64,000 nucleotides of DNA from Mycobacterium sp. NS-7484 (GCF_001953975.1 NZ_MBEJ01000108.1:1-64000), one strand, 5' to 3'. Counted from the stretch's first letter, positions 8,530 to 16,944 are shown. Program-made: numbers and translations. Notes: generated by a model not told the origin, from the sequence alone.

Positions 8530-9336
8530 CTAGGCAGAACCAGGCACCACCGCAACGATCGCCACCGCGGTCAGCTGCTCGCGGTAGCGATTGAAAGTTC
8601 TGCGCATGTGCAGCACGCGCTTTCGGGCATCTGGATGGGTCAGCACGTTGCCGACGATCCGCAGCGCGCCGAGCAGGCCTTCGTCGGCGATCACGCGGCG
8701 CGGTTGCAGCAGGGCCATCGGCGCCCGGTCCACCTCGGCCACCTCGAAACCCGTACTGGTCAGCAGCTCGGTCCACTCGGCCACGGTCAGCGGTCGCGCG
8801 TTGACCTTGATGGCCCTGGCCATCTCGCGGCGGATGTCCTCCTTGATCGCCTCGTCCAGGCCGTCGGGCATCAGGGCCAGTTCGTGGATGGCGTAGCGGC
8901 CGCCCGGGCGCAACACCCGGAACGCCTCCTCGACGATGGCCCGCTTGGCCTTGTCCCCCTGCATGGTCAGCATGGCCTCACCGACGACGACGTCGGCCGA
9001 GCCGGCATCCAGACCCGTGTCGGCGGCGTCGGCATCGATCAGCCGGCCGCCGGTGGCGGCCACCGCTTTCTGCACGAGTGCGGAGGTGGCCGAGCTGTCG
9101 TCGACCCCGACGTACGAGCGGGGCCGCTGTGCGGCGATGTCGGTGGCGGTGCGGCCCAACCCCGGTCCGAGTTCGACGACGTCGACGCCGCCGATCCGGG
9201 CCGCGGCCAGCAGCCGCGTGGTCAGCTCCAGCCCGCCGGGCCGAAGCACCCGCTTGCCCAGCCGGGCCAGCAGCCAGTGCCCGGGCAGGTCGGCGTCGGA
9301 GCGCTGCGGAAGCGGCAGTTCGTTCTTGCCCGTCAT
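8530..9336 (-). CDS. SAM-dependent methyltransferase (class I)
   Basis: A 268-residue cytoplasmic methyltransferase with a Rossmann-type SAM site: motif I VVELGPGLGRT, the acidic residue at the end of strand 2 in YVGVDDSS, and the post-motif FRVLRPGGRYAIHEL typical of the UbiE/Methyltransf_11 group. The substrate is unknown; the long helical C-terminus may be the acceptor pocket. Its start codon overlaps the stop of the ABC permease gene (ATGA), so it is translationally coupled to the transporter. Confidence 0.85.
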   Translation of the reverse strand: MTGKNELPLPQRSDADLPGHWLLARLGKRVLRPGGLELTTRLLAAARIGGVDVVELGPGLGRTATDIAAQRPRSYVGVDDSSATSALVQKAVAATGGRLIDADAADTGLDAGSADVVVGEAMLTMQGDKAKRAIVEEAFRVLRPGGRYAIHELALMPDGLDEAIKEDIRREMARAIKVNARPLTVAEWTELLTSTGFEVAEVDRAPMALLQPRRVIADEGLLGALRIVGNVLTHPDARKRVLHMRRTFNRYREQLTAVAIVAVVPGSA

Positions 9337-10121
9337 TTCGTGATACCTCCTCTACGGGCCGTGCACCACGTACTGCACAGCAGGACAACGGAAAACAGGG
9401 CGCACGTGTACGCCAAGGCGAGGTTCTGCCCCCACGGCGGGTTCAGGACGATGTCCTGCCCGGTGGCGTAGACGCCGTTGAGAAAGGGCATGAAACGTTG
9501 CAGTGAGTAGCCGCCGGGCAGGTAGCCGACGGCGGTTTCGATCACGTACACCCAGAACAGGATCGCGCCGACCGCCGCTGCGGGTGTCCGGATCAGGGCG
9601 CCCACGCCGAGGCCGAGGCCGGCCGCGAAGAACGCGTAGACCGGCACGGTCCACACCAGGCGCAGGCCGTGCGGATCGGTCACCGACACCTGTCCGTAGA
9701 CCAGCGCGGACACCCGGGGCAGGGCGACGAGTACCAGCACCACCATCGCCGCGGACAACGCGGCGCCGAGAGTGCCGTAGAACAGCCACTTTCCCATCAT
9801 CGCCGACCAGGTGCGCGGCAGCGCGAAACGCACGTACTGGTGTGCGCCGGACCTGAATTCGTGTGCCTGACCGTAGGCCGACGCCAGCGCGGACAGCACC
9901 ACGGTCACGGTGATCACCCAGTAGGCCGCGTTGGTGGTCGACACCTGTTGGACATAACTTTGACCCGGGATGCGCGCGAATCGTTCTGCCACAACGGCGA
10001 TCAGGAACGTGATCGCCGCGGGCACGATCACCGCCGCCGGGACCAGAACGTTCCACAGTGGGCCGCGACCTCCGGTGCGGGTCATCTCGGCGCGCATGCT
10101 GCGCAGCACATGCCCGGTCAT
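9333..10121 (-). CDS. ABC-2 type transporter permease
   Basis: A 262-residue integral membrane protein with about six hydrophobic segments and a first large loop, the arrangement of ABC-2 permeases. It overlaps both neighbours by 4 bases (ATPase upstream, methyltransferase downstream), so it pairs with the ATPase at 10118-10825 as a half-transporter or exporter. A GQAHEFRSGAHQYVRFALPRTW segment between TM2 and TM3 matches the conserved coupling region of these permeases. Substrate unknown. Confidence 0.8.
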   Translation of the reverse strand: MTGHVLRSMRAEMTRTGGRGPLWNVLVPAAVIVPAAITFLIAVVAERFARIPGQSYVQQVSTTNAAYWVITVTVVLSALASAYGQAHEFRSGAHQYVRFALPRTWSAMMGKWLFYGTLGAALSAAMVVLVLVALPRVSALVYGQVSVTDPHGLRLVWTVPVYAFFAAGLGLGVGALIRTPAAAVGAILFWVYVIETAVGYLPGGYSLQRFMPFLNGVYATGQDIVLNPPWGQNLALAYTCALFSVVLLCSTWCTARRGGITK

Positions 10122-10825
10122 GCGTCGGCCATTCCGAGTAGCAGTGCCTCCAGGTGCCGGCGCGGGTCGGTGCCGGCCGGCACGATCTCGTCGATGCTGC
10201 CCGCCGCGGCGATCCGACCGTGTTCCAGCACCAACAGCCGGTCGGCGGTCAGCGCCACCTCGCCGAGTAGATGACTGGCCACCACGACGGTGCGCCCTTC
10301 GGCGGCCAACCGCCGCAACAGGTCTCGCAGCCAGACGATGCCCGGCACATCCAGGCCGTTGACCGGTTCATCGAAGATCAGTACCTGCGGTTCGGCGAGC
10401 AAGGCTCCGGCGATCGCCAGCCGCTGACGAGCCCCCATCGACAGCTGCGCAATGCGGCGATGTCTCTGGTCGGCCAGCCCGACCTGGTCGAGCACCTCGT
10501 CGATGCGGGCACCCGCCACGTCGCCCAATGCTGCCAGCCACGACAAGTGGCGCTGCGCGGTGTGCCGCGGATCCATGGTCGACGGGTCGAAGTGCACGCC
10601 GAGCACCTCCATAGGGTCCGCGTGGTCACCAATCTTTTTGCCACACAACGTGATCGTGCCGTGATCGGGTCGTTCGACCCCGGCGATGAGCCGTAGCAGC
10701 GTGGTCTTTCCTGCGCCGTTGAGGCCGAGCAATCCGGTGACCGTTCCGGCCGGGGACGATGTGGTGACGTCGACCAGGGCCGGAATGCCACCGAAGGCCT
10801 TGGTCACACCGCGGACGTCGATCAT
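10118..10825 (-). CDS. ABC transporter ATP-binding protein
   Basis: A 235-residue ABC ATPase. Walker A is GLNGAGKTT, the signature is LSMGARQRL, Walker B is VLIFDEPVNGLD, and the switch histidine is in VVVASHLLGE. The domain length is that of an exporter-type ABC-2 ATPase (DrrA/CcmA-like). It sits 7 bases after the MTB12-like secreted protein gene and overlaps the permease by 4 bases. Confidence 0.9.
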   Translation of the reverse strand: MIDVRGVTKAFGGIPALVDVTTSSPAGTVTGLLGLNGAGKTTLLRLIAGVERPDHGTITLCGKKIGDHADPMEVLGVHFDPSTMDPRHTAQRHLSWLAALGDVAGARIDEVLDQVGLADQRHRRIAQLSMGARQRLAIAGALLAEPQVLIFDEPVNGLDVPGIVWLRDLLRRLAAEGRTVVVASHLLGEVALTADRLLVLEHGRIAAAGSIDEIVPAGTDPRRHLEALLLGMADA

Positions 10826-10832
10826 CGGTGGA

Positions 10833-11288
10833 TCACTGGAAGTTGCACGGAATGGGTAGCCCCAGGGTCGAGATGCCGTTGCACATCGACTTGCTCGCGA
10901 GCTTCCACTGCCCGTCGATGTACCGCCATTCGGCGGGGATCTGCAAGGTGGGCTGGCCCTGACGGCTGCCGTTGATCACCGCGGTGTGGCTGGTGCCGTC
11001 ATGGGTTTCCGGTCCGGTCACCAGGGCCGAGCCCTTCGGGGCGCGGAAGATACCGAGCCGGTAGACCATCTTCGGCACGATGACCGCCCGCGGACCGCCT
11101 TCGAGCTGTGCGGCCTTGACGTGATCCGGCGCCTGGCTTGCCACGAGTAGCTGGATCTGGGCGTTGAGATCCTCCAGCGTCGGGACCGCAGCGGTGATCG
11201 CGAAGTCCTCGGCAGCAGCCGGCGGCGCGAAGGCGACGGGGAGCGAGACCGCAATGACGCTGGCGACCAGCGAAAACAGGCGCTTCAT
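10833..11288 (-). CDS. Secreted MTB12/CFP-2-like protein
   Basis: A 151-residue exported protein with a clear Sec signal peptide (MKRLFSLVASVIAVSLPVAFA, cleavage near PPAAAED). The mature part has the low-molecular-weight antigen MTB12 layout: a helical N-terminus (TLEDLNAQIQLLVA), then beta strands ending in the W-x-Y-I-D-G-Q-W-K-L-A-S-K-S block. Two Cys near the C-terminus may pair. It is the first gene of an operon with an ABC transporter, a methyltransferase and a Fe-S-type regulator, and an IdeR-like sequence lies 48 bases before it. Function of the family is unknown. Confidence 0.75.
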   Translation of the reverse strand: MKRLFSLVASVIAVSLPVAFAPPAAAEDFAITAAVPTLEDLNAQIQLLVASQAPDHVKAAQLEGGPRAVIVPKMVYRLGIFRAPKGSALVTGPETHDGTSHTAVINGSRQGQPTLQIPAEWRYIDGQWKLASKSMCNGISTLGLPIPCNFQ

Positions 11289-11335
11289 CAGCGATTCCTT
11301 AATTTAGAGGAAAAGTATGCGGTTAACCCTAGAAG

Positions 11336-11354
11336 TTTGGTTAGCCTAAGGCAA
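11336..11354. promoter_or_regulatory. Candidate IdeR iron box
   Basis: TTTGGTTAGCCTAAGGCAA matches the 19-base mycobacterial IdeR consensus at 15 positions, with the left half and centre nearly perfect and the right half poor. It lies 48 bases upstream of the MTB12-like start at 11288 and also upstream of the divergent DUF3060 gene at 11424. Iron control of the operon is inferred. Confidence 0.45.
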
Positions 11355-11423
11355 TACCTTCGTGCGGAGCGTCGCGCGTGCCGTTTACTCCCGACACCAT
11401 GAGCGACGTGCGAGCATCTGCGG

Positions 11424-12065
11424 ATGGACTCGAAGGACGATCCCGAGGCGCGCATCCGGGAATTGGAGCGCCCGCTGGCCGATACGGCACGCACCTCGGA
11501 GTTGGGCACTCACGGTTCCGGCAGCTTTCCCCCGCCCCCACCCGGGCCGCCGGCACCATGGCCGGGTTATGAGCCCTACCCGCCATATCCGGCACCGCCG
11601 CAGCGCAAGTCCAATGCGGCACCGTTCGTGATCCTGTTTGCGCTGTTGTCGTCGCTGCTCGTCGCCGGTGCCATCGCCGCTTTTGTGTTCTTCGACAACG
11701 CCGGCGAGAAGTCCGGCTCCGCCGACTCGTTCTCCGACAGCCGATCCACCGCCATCCGCGCTCCGGCGTCCGAACCGCTTGCGCCGAGCCGGGTTTCGCC
11801 CGGGCAGACGGTGATCGTCTCGGGTATCGGCGAGCACCGGACCGTTGAGTGCCAGGACAGCACCGTGATCGTCAGCGGCGTCGAGAATCAGCTGCAGATC
11901 ACCGGGCACTGCATCGCCGTGACCGTATCCGGCGTGAACAACGTCATCGAGGTCGAGTCGGCCGACACCATCGGCGTCTCCGGATTCGAGAACCGGGTCA
12001 CCTACCGCAGTGGGCAACCCGAGGTGAGCAAGTCGGGTCAGTCCAACGTCGTCGAGCCGGGCTGA
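11424..12065 (+). CDS. DUF3060 domain membrane protein
   Basis: A 213-residue protein with a charged N-terminus, a Pro-rich linker (PPPPPGPPAPWPGYEPYPPYP), one transmembrane helix at about 67-91, and an external DUF3060 domain (about 125-210) with short beta repeats of the type TVIVSGVENQLQI and TVSGVNNVIEV. Two Cys in the domain (VECQD, GHCIAV) may form a disulfide. Topology is cytoplasmic N-terminus, outside C-terminus. Function unknown; several mycobacterial paralogs carry the same MDxKDDPEARIRELERPL start. The 3' end overlaps the convergent hydrolase gene by 28 bases. Confidence 0.85.
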   Translation: MDSKDDPEARIRELERPLADTARTSELGTHGSGSFPPPPPGPPAPWPGYEPYPPYPAPPQRKSNAAPFVILFALLSSLLVAGAIAAFVFFDNAGEKSGSADSFSDSRSTAIRAPASEPLAPSRVSPGQTVIVSGIGEHRTVECQDSTVIVSGVENQLQITGHCIAVTVSGVNNVIEVESADTIGVSGFENRVTYRSGQPEVSKSGQSNVVEPG

Positions 12066-12925
12066 TCCGCCCCGGGCACACCCCCGAGGCGGCGCAGAAA
12101 CGTTTGCAGCAGCCCGATCAGCGGGGCCGGATTGTCTTCCGGGACCCAGGCGTAGGAGTCGTCGACGAATTCCAGCGTGGCCTGGGGCAGCGTCCGGGCC
12201 AGCCGGGCCGCACCTTCGGCCGGGAAATACCGCTCCTCGCGCGGCCACACCACCAGGGCCGGCCGGTCGTACTCCGCCAGTTGCGGTGAATACTTCGCCA
12301 GGTAGTCGGGCGACAACCCCTGCAGGAAGCGACGTAAATCGTTGCGCACCAAGGGATCACTGCGCAACGGACCCACATAGTCGGCCATGATGTCGGGTGG
12401 GATCGGCCGTTTGGTCGCGCCGCCATAGGTCACCCGCAGGCGTTGCACTCCTTTGAGCCCGATGCCCACCGACTGCAACAGCCCGGCCCCGGGCAGCCCG
12501 GCCAGGGTGGCCAGGAGCTTCACCGGCCACGGGTCGGAATCGAATGCGTTGGTGGCGACGAGGACCAGCGCCTCGACCCGCTCGGGATGGGTCACGGCGG
12601 CCACCTGGGCGATATCGCCGCCGTAGCCGTTGCCGACCACGACGGCCTGCTCGATTCCGAGTTCGTCGAGCAGGTCGACGACGGTTTGAGCCAGGCCCGG
12701 CAGGGTCACGTCGGCGCCGGGCAGAGCGGGGGTGTGTGATCCCATCGCCAGATCGGGTGCGATACAGCGGATTCCGTCCCCGAGACCGGCCACCACGTGG
12801 CGCCAGACCAAGCCATTGGCGACGAGTCCGTGCAGGAGCACGACGGGGCGCCCGCTGCCGCATTCCCGCACGCCGACCGGTCCGCAGGGCAGCTGTACCA
12901 GTCGTCGGGAGCTGAGCGTGTTCAT
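12038..12925 (-). CDS. Alpha/beta hydrolase-fold protein lacking the nucleophile
   Basis: A 295-residue alpha/beta hydrolase. It has the oxyanion HG motif (VVLLHGLVANG, residues 28-37) and a complete fold, but the nucleophile elbow reads G98-N-G-Y-G102: residue 100, which should be Ser or Asp, is Gly. The codon is GGC, one change from GAC, and the surrounding VGNxYGG matches relatives with Asp there. It is therefore either inactive, a binding protein, or uses another residue. It is divergent from the TetR gene at 13027, with inverted repeats between them, so it is the probable target of that regulator. Confidence 0.8.
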   Translation of the reverse strand: MNTLSSRRLVQLPCGPVGVRECGSGRPVVLLHGLVANGLVWRHVVAGLGDGIRCIAPDLAMGSHTPALPGADVTLPGLAQTVVDLLDELGIEQAVVVGNGYGGDIAQVAAVTHPERVEALVLVATNAFDSDPWPVKLLATLAGLPGAGLLQSVGIGLKGVQRLRVTYGGATKRPIPPDIMADYVGPLRSDPLVRNDLRRFLQGLSPDYLAKYSPQLAEYDRPALVVWPREERYFPAEGAARLARTLPQATLEFVDDSYAWVPEDNPAPLIGLLQTFLRRLGGVPGADQPGSTTLD

Positions 12926-12960
12926 CCGACCGTCCCTTCACCGCGAGCACCGGTAAATCA

Positions 12961-13009
12961 ATACAGACTGTATGTAAACACATAGATCGGCAAACATCAA
13001 TACATACAG
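12961..13009. promoter_or_regulatory. TetR-type operator region
   Basis: Between the divergent hydrolase (start 12925) and TetR gene (start 13027) lies the perfect palindrome ATACAG-A-CTGTAT (12961-12973). In addition CTGTATGTA (12968-12976) and TACATACAG (13001-13009) form a 9-base inverted repeat. This is the usual arrangement for an autoregulated TetR site covering both promoters. Confidence 0.65.
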
Positions 13010-13026
13010 GTTGTTAAAATTTCTCG

Positions 13027-13629
13027 GTGAGCAACGAGTCCCGCGACGGCCGAGAGCAGCGCAGCGAAGCCACGCGGTCGGCACTGGTCGCAGCGGCACG
13101 CGCACAATTCGTCGAGCGCGGTTATTCGGCGGTGTCCACCGGAGACATCGCGCGCGTCGCGGCGGTCACCCGTAATGCGCTGTACTACCACTTCCCCACC
13201 AAAGAGGCGGTGTTCCGGGCGGTCTACGAAGATGTCGAAGGCCAACTCGCCCAGCGGGTCCTGCCTGCGGCCGCCGCACATACCACCGGCCGTGCCCAAC
13301 TCGAGGCCGGTATCGAGGAGTTCCTCGACGGGTGCCTGGACCCCACCGTGGCGCGGGTCAGTGTGCTCGAGGCACCGGCCGCACTCGGATTCGCGCAGAT
13401 GCGCGAGATCGACAATCGCAACTACCTCGGCGCGCTGCGTGACGGGTTGCGCACCGCGATGGCCGACGGTGAGCTCCCCGACCTACCGGTGGACACGCTC
13501 GCCTCGATGATCATCGGCGCGCTGGACGAGGCCGCACTGCTCATCGCGACCGCCGACGACCCGGCCGCGGCCCGTCACGATGCCGGCGTGGTGGCCCGGG
13601 CCCTGGTCGACGGCTTGTTCACGCGCTGA
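13027..13629 (+). CDS. TetR family transcriptional regulator
   Basis: A 200-residue regulator. The N-terminal TetR helix-turn-helix is plain (ALVAAARAQFVERGYSAVSTGDIARVAAVTRNALYYHFPTK, about residues 20-60) and the rest is an all-helical ligand-binding domain with a TetR_C-like end. The GTG at 13027 gives MSNESRDGREQRSEATR as the N-terminus. It probably represses itself and the divergent alpha/beta hydrolase through the palindromes at 12961-13009. The inducer is unknown. It ends 4 bases from the convergent glnQ-like gene. Confidence 0.9.
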   Translation: MSNESRDGREQRSEATRSALVAAARAQFVERGYSAVSTGDIARVAAVTRNALYYHFPTKEAVFRAVYEDVEGQLAQRVLPAAAAHTTGRAQLEAGIEEFLDGCLDPTVARVSVLEAPAALGFAQMREIDNRNYLGALRDGLRTAMADGELPDLPVDTLASMIIGALDEAALLIATADDPAAARHDAGVVARALVDGLFTR

Positions 13630-13633
13630 CGCG

Positions 13634-14407
13634 CTACAGCACCTTCGACAAAAACTCTTGCAGCCGAGGATGTTTGGGGTTGTCGAAAAGCTCGGCCGGC
13701 GGCGCGTCCTCGACGATGTTGCCGTCGCACATGAAGATCACCCGGGAGGCCACCTCGCGGGCGAAGCCCATCTCGTGGGTGACCACCACCATCGTCATGC
13801 CGCCCTCGGCCAGGTCCCGCAGCACTTCCAGCACGTCGCCGACCATCTCGGGATCCAGCGCGCTGGTGGCCTCGTCGAACAGCATGATCGACGGGTTCAT
13901 CGCCAGTGCCCGCGCGATCGCGACGCGCTGCTTCTGTCCACCGGACAATGTGGCCGGTTTGACGTGGGCCTTGTCGGCCAGGCCCACCTGGGTCAGCAGC
14001 TCCATGGCCCGTTTCTCGGCGGCGGCCTTGTCCATCTTCTTGGTCAACAGCGGTGCCAGCGTGACGTTGTCGATCACCGTCATGTGTGGAAACAGGTTGA
14101 AGTGCTGGAACACCATGCCGATGTGCTGGCGCACCTTGTCCAGATCCACTTTGCGGGCGGTGAGGTCGAACCCGTCGACGGTGACCTTGCCGGCGGTGAT
14201 GTCCTCGAGCTTGTTGAGGCAGCGCAGGAAGGTGGATTTGCCCGAACCCGACGGGCCGATGACGCACACCACCTCACCCTTGCTGATCGTGGTGTCGATG
14301 CCGTCGAGGACCACCAGATCGCCGAACGACTTCTTCAACCCCTCGATCCGGATCTTTACCGTGCCTTCGGGCTCGGCGGCGGCGGCTTCCGGTACCAACT
14401 GCGTCAT
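13634..14407 (-). CDS. glnQ: Polar amino acid ABC transporter ATPase (GlnQ-like)
   Basis: A 257-residue ABC ATPase of the glutamine/polar amino acid import group. Walker A is GPSGSGKST, signature LSGGQKQRVAIARAL, Walker B IMLFDEATSALDPE, and the switch is VVVTHEMGFAREV, all typical of GlnQ/HisP. The ATG at 14407 overlaps the stop of the fused binding-protein/permease gene by 4 bases, so the pair forms one importer. A longer upstream reading is rejected because it would lie inside the permease gene. Confidence 0.93.
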   Translation of the reverse strand: MTQLVPEAAAAEPEGTVKIRIEGLKKSFGDLVVLDGIDTTISKGEVVCVIGPSGSGKSTFLRCLNKLEDITAGKVTVDGFDLTARKVDLDKVRQHIGMVFQHFNLFPHMTVIDNVTLAPLLTKKMDKAAAEKRAMELLTQVGLADKAHVKPATLSGGQKQRVAIARALAMNPSIMLFDEATSALDPEMVGDVLEVLRDLAEGGMTMVVVTHEMGFAREVASRVIFMCDGNIVEDAPPAELFDNPKHPRLQEFLSKVL

Positions 14408-15879
14408 TTGATCCTCTTCTCGAGTCGATCCGAGAGCTTCGTGAGCGCCATGATGACGATGAAGTAGATGATGCCGATGATCAGCCACATGGTGAACGAC
14501 TGGTAGTTGCGCGCGATGATCAGCCGGCCGGTCTGGGTCAGCTCGGCGATGCCGATCACCGACAGGATCGAAGTGTCCTTGAGGGTGATGACGAACTGGT
14601 TGACATACGACGGGATCATCGTGCGAACCGCCTGCGGCAGAATCACTTTGCGCATCGTGGGCAGATAGCCGACGCCCAGGCTGCGGGCGGCCTCCATCTG
14701 ACCTTTGTCCACGGATTGGATTCCGCCGCGGACGATCTCGGTCATGTAGGCCCCGGCGTTGAGCGAGAGCGTGATGATGCCTGCGGTCAGCGCCGTCATC
14801 TGGAAGCCCAACGCCGCTGGAATACCGAAGTAGATGAAGAACGCCTGCACCAGCAGCGGGGTGCCGCGGAAGATGTCGACGTAGGTGGTGCCGATGCCGC
14901 GCAGGATGATCGAGCGCGACACCCGGAACAGCCCGAAGACGATGCCCAGCACCAGCGCGATGGCGATCGAGACCACGGTCAGGATCAACGTCATCTTCAG
15001 GCCGGTCATCAGGAACGGGAATGTGCTCTCGAGCAGCCCGAGGAACGAGTTGTCGGCCTCGGTGGCGCCTTCACCGAGGTATTTCTCGAGGATCTCGTCG
15101 TAACGACCGGACTCCTTGAGTTCCTTGAGGCCGGCGTTGAACTTCGTCAGCAGTTCGGCGTTGTGGCCCTTGTTGACCGCGAAACCGTAGCTGGAGCCCT
15201 TCTCCTTCGGCGTCACGGTCTTGAACCCGTTGCCCTGCTGGATGCCGTAGTTCAGCACCGGGTAGTCCTCGAAGATCGCCACCGAGTTACCGGTCTTGAC
15301 TTCCTCGAACATCGACGCCGAATCGGCGAACGAGACGATCTGGAAACCGTACTTGTCCTTGATCGACTCGGCGAATTCCGCACCCTCGGTGCCGTTCTTG
15401 ACCGCCACCCGTTTGCCGCGCAGGTCGGCGTAGGACTTGATGTCCTCGTTGTTGGCCAACACCGCCATCTGCACGCCCGATTCGAAATACGGGTCGGAGA
15501 AGTCGAACACCTTCTTGCGCTCGTCGGTGATCGACATGCCCGCGATCACCCCGTCGGCCTGGTTGGCCTGCACGGCCTGCAGCGCCGCGTCGAAGCCCAG
15601 CGGCTTGATGGTGATGTTGAACTTCTGGTTCGCCGCGATCTCGTTGATCAGGTCGATGTCGATACCGACGAATTTGCCGTCCACATCCTGGAATTCGAAC
15701 GGCGCGAAGGTGATGTCGGTGGCGACGACGTAGGTCTCGCCCTCAGCGCTGGCGCGGGCCGGGGCCAGCGTGGCAGCGCCGGCCACCCCGAGCAACAGGG
15801 CCAAAAGAGTGAGCAGATGTACCGGTATTCGCGAGCCCGATCGTCGACTGCGAAGCGACTGTGGCGAACCAGCTCGCAT
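14404..15879 (-). CDS. Fused solute-binding protein and permease for glutamine/polar amino acids (GlnH-GlnP type)
   Basis: A 491-residue fusion. A signal sequence (about residues 18-45) leads into a periplasmic-type SBP_bac_3 domain (about 48-275: TYVVATDITFAPFEFQ, GIDIDLINEIA, GVIAGMSITDERKKVFDFSDPY), followed by a HisM/GlnP-type permease (about 285-490) with the EAARSLGVG coupling motif. The signal segment must stay as a membrane anchor, so the binding domain is tethered outside its own permease. The ATG at 15879 has GGGGAG ahead of it. Together with the ATPase at 13634 it makes a complete importer. Fusions like this are known in Gram-positive bacteria. Confidence 0.92.
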   Translation of the reverse strand: MRAGSPQSLRSRRSGSRIPVHLLTLLALLLGVAGAATLAPARASAEGETYVVATDITFAPFEFQDVDGKFVGIDIDLINEIAANQKFNITIKPLGFDAALQAVQANQADGVIAGMSITDERKKVFDFSDPYFESGVQMAVLANNEDIKSYADLRGKRVAVKNGTEGAEFAESIKDKYGFQIVSFADSASMFEEVKTGNSVAIFEDYPVLNYGIQQGNGFKTVTPKEKGSSYGFAVNKGHNAELLTKFNAGLKELKESGRYDEILEKYLGEGATEADNSFLGLLESTFPFLMTGLKMTLILTVVSIAIALVLGIVFGLFRVSRSIILRGIGTTYVDIFRGTPLLVQAFFIYFGIPAALGFQMTALTAGIITLSLNAGAYMTEIVRGGIQSVDKGQMEAARSLGVGYLPTMRKVILPQAVRTMIPSYVNQFVITLKDTSILSVIGIAELTQTGRLIIARNYQSFTMWLIIGIIYFIVIMALTKLSDRLEKRIK

Positions 15880-15969
15880 ATGGCAACTCCCCTCGGCACG
15901 GCTATGGGCGAAGCCCACCGTATCGCTAGCCCTGGCCGAACGGGAGAATTCGGGGGCGACAATGGGCTG

Positions 15970-16824
15970 GTGTTCGATGGCTTCGACTTCCACCGCGCCT
16001 CCAACGGGATTGCACTTTGGGTAGGCGGTACCGGACCGGCGCTGCTGCTGTTGCACGGATATCCACAGACACATGTCATGTGGCATGCCGTCGCACCGCT
16101 GCTGGCGCGCAACTTCACCGTCGTCGTCGGTGACCTCCCGGGTTATGGTGCTTCCGAGGCACCACCGGTAGCGGCCGATCACGTGCCGCATTCCAAACGG
16201 GCCTGGGCGGCTCAGTTCGTGGCGGCCATGGACGAGTTGGGATTCGATCGGTTCGCGGTGTGTGGTCATGACCGCGGCGGCCGGGTTGCCTACCGGATGG
16301 CGCTGGATCATCCACGGCGGGTCTCGCGGGTGGCTGTGCTCGATATCGTGCCGACTGTCGAGATGTATGAGACTGCCGATCGCGACTTCGGTTTCGGTTA
16401 CTGGCACTGGTTCTTCCTGCCGCAACCTGCGCCCTATCCGGAGACCCTGATCGGCCACGACCCGGATGCGTTCTTCGAGGGCTCGCTGATGAAGGTGACG
16501 ACGTTCGCCCCCGAGGCGCTGGAGGCGTATCGCTTTTCGTGGCGCCGGCCGCACACGATCGAGGCGATGTGTGAGGACTACCGGGCCGGGTTTGGCATCG
16601 ATTCCGAACTGGATCGCTTCGACCGCGAATCCGGGCGAAAGATCACCATGCCCCTGCTGGTCCTCTGGGGCTCCCGCGGTGTGATCGACAAGTGGTACGA
16701 GCCGCTGCAGCTGTGGGCACGGTGGGCCGAGGACGTATCCGGAGCCGCCGTCGACGCAACACATTTCCTGGCCGAGGACCAGCCGGATGAGGTGGCTCGG
16801 CGACTCCTGAAGTTCTTGCAATGA
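15970..16824 (+). CDS. Alpha/beta hydrolase, haloacetate-dehalogenase/epoxide-hydrolase type
   Basis: A 284-residue hydrolase. It has HGYPQTHVMWH for the oxyanion region and a GHDRGGRVAYRM nucleophile elbow with Asp101, the set found in fluoroacetate/haloacetate dehalogenases, and a catalytic His near the end in DATHFLAED. Asp as nucleophile means it should attack C-halogen, epoxide or ester carbons through a covalent aspartyl ester; the substrate is not certain. The GTG at 15970 is chosen since MFDGFDFHR is the usual N-terminus of this group; an ATG at 15880 would abut the divergent transporter start and is less likely. Confidence 0.8.
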   Translation: MFDGFDFHRASNGIALWVGGTGPALLLLHGYPQTHVMWHAVAPLLARNFTVVVGDLPGYGASEAPPVAADHVPHSKRAWAAQFVAAMDELGFDRFAVCGHDRGGRVAYRMALDHPRRVSRVAVLDIVPTVEMYETADRDFGFGYWHWFFLPQPAPYPETLIGHDPDAFFEGSLMKVTTFAPEALEAYRFSWRRPHTIEAMCEDYRAGFGIDSELDRFDRESGRKITMPLLVLWGSRGVIDKWYEPLQLWARWAEDVSGAAVDATHFLAEDQPDEVARRLLKFLQ

Positions 16825-16846
16825 CGGGCGAGAAAACCGGGGAAAG

Positions 16847-16862
16847 GAGTAGTGCACTACTC
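16847..16862. promoter_or_regulatory. Perfect 16-bp palindrome
   Basis: GAGTAGTGCACTACTC is a perfect palindrome in the 120-base gap before the small gene at 16945. It has the size and symmetry of a dimeric repressor site. No adjacent regulator gene suggests which protein binds it. Confidence 0.45.
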
Positions 16863-16944
16863 GTGAGGTAACGCCACCAACGGCCGTACGTTTTCTGCAT
16901 CAGGGCGTCGGGAAGTTCAGCGCCTGGTTCAGAGGAAGTCCGAC

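Noticed and set aside
14404..16857. An 817-residue reading of the amino-acid transporter fusion starting at 16857
   Set aside because: The first 326 residues are antisense to the dehalogenase-like gene and have no similarity; the signal peptide and ribosome binding site put the start at 15879.
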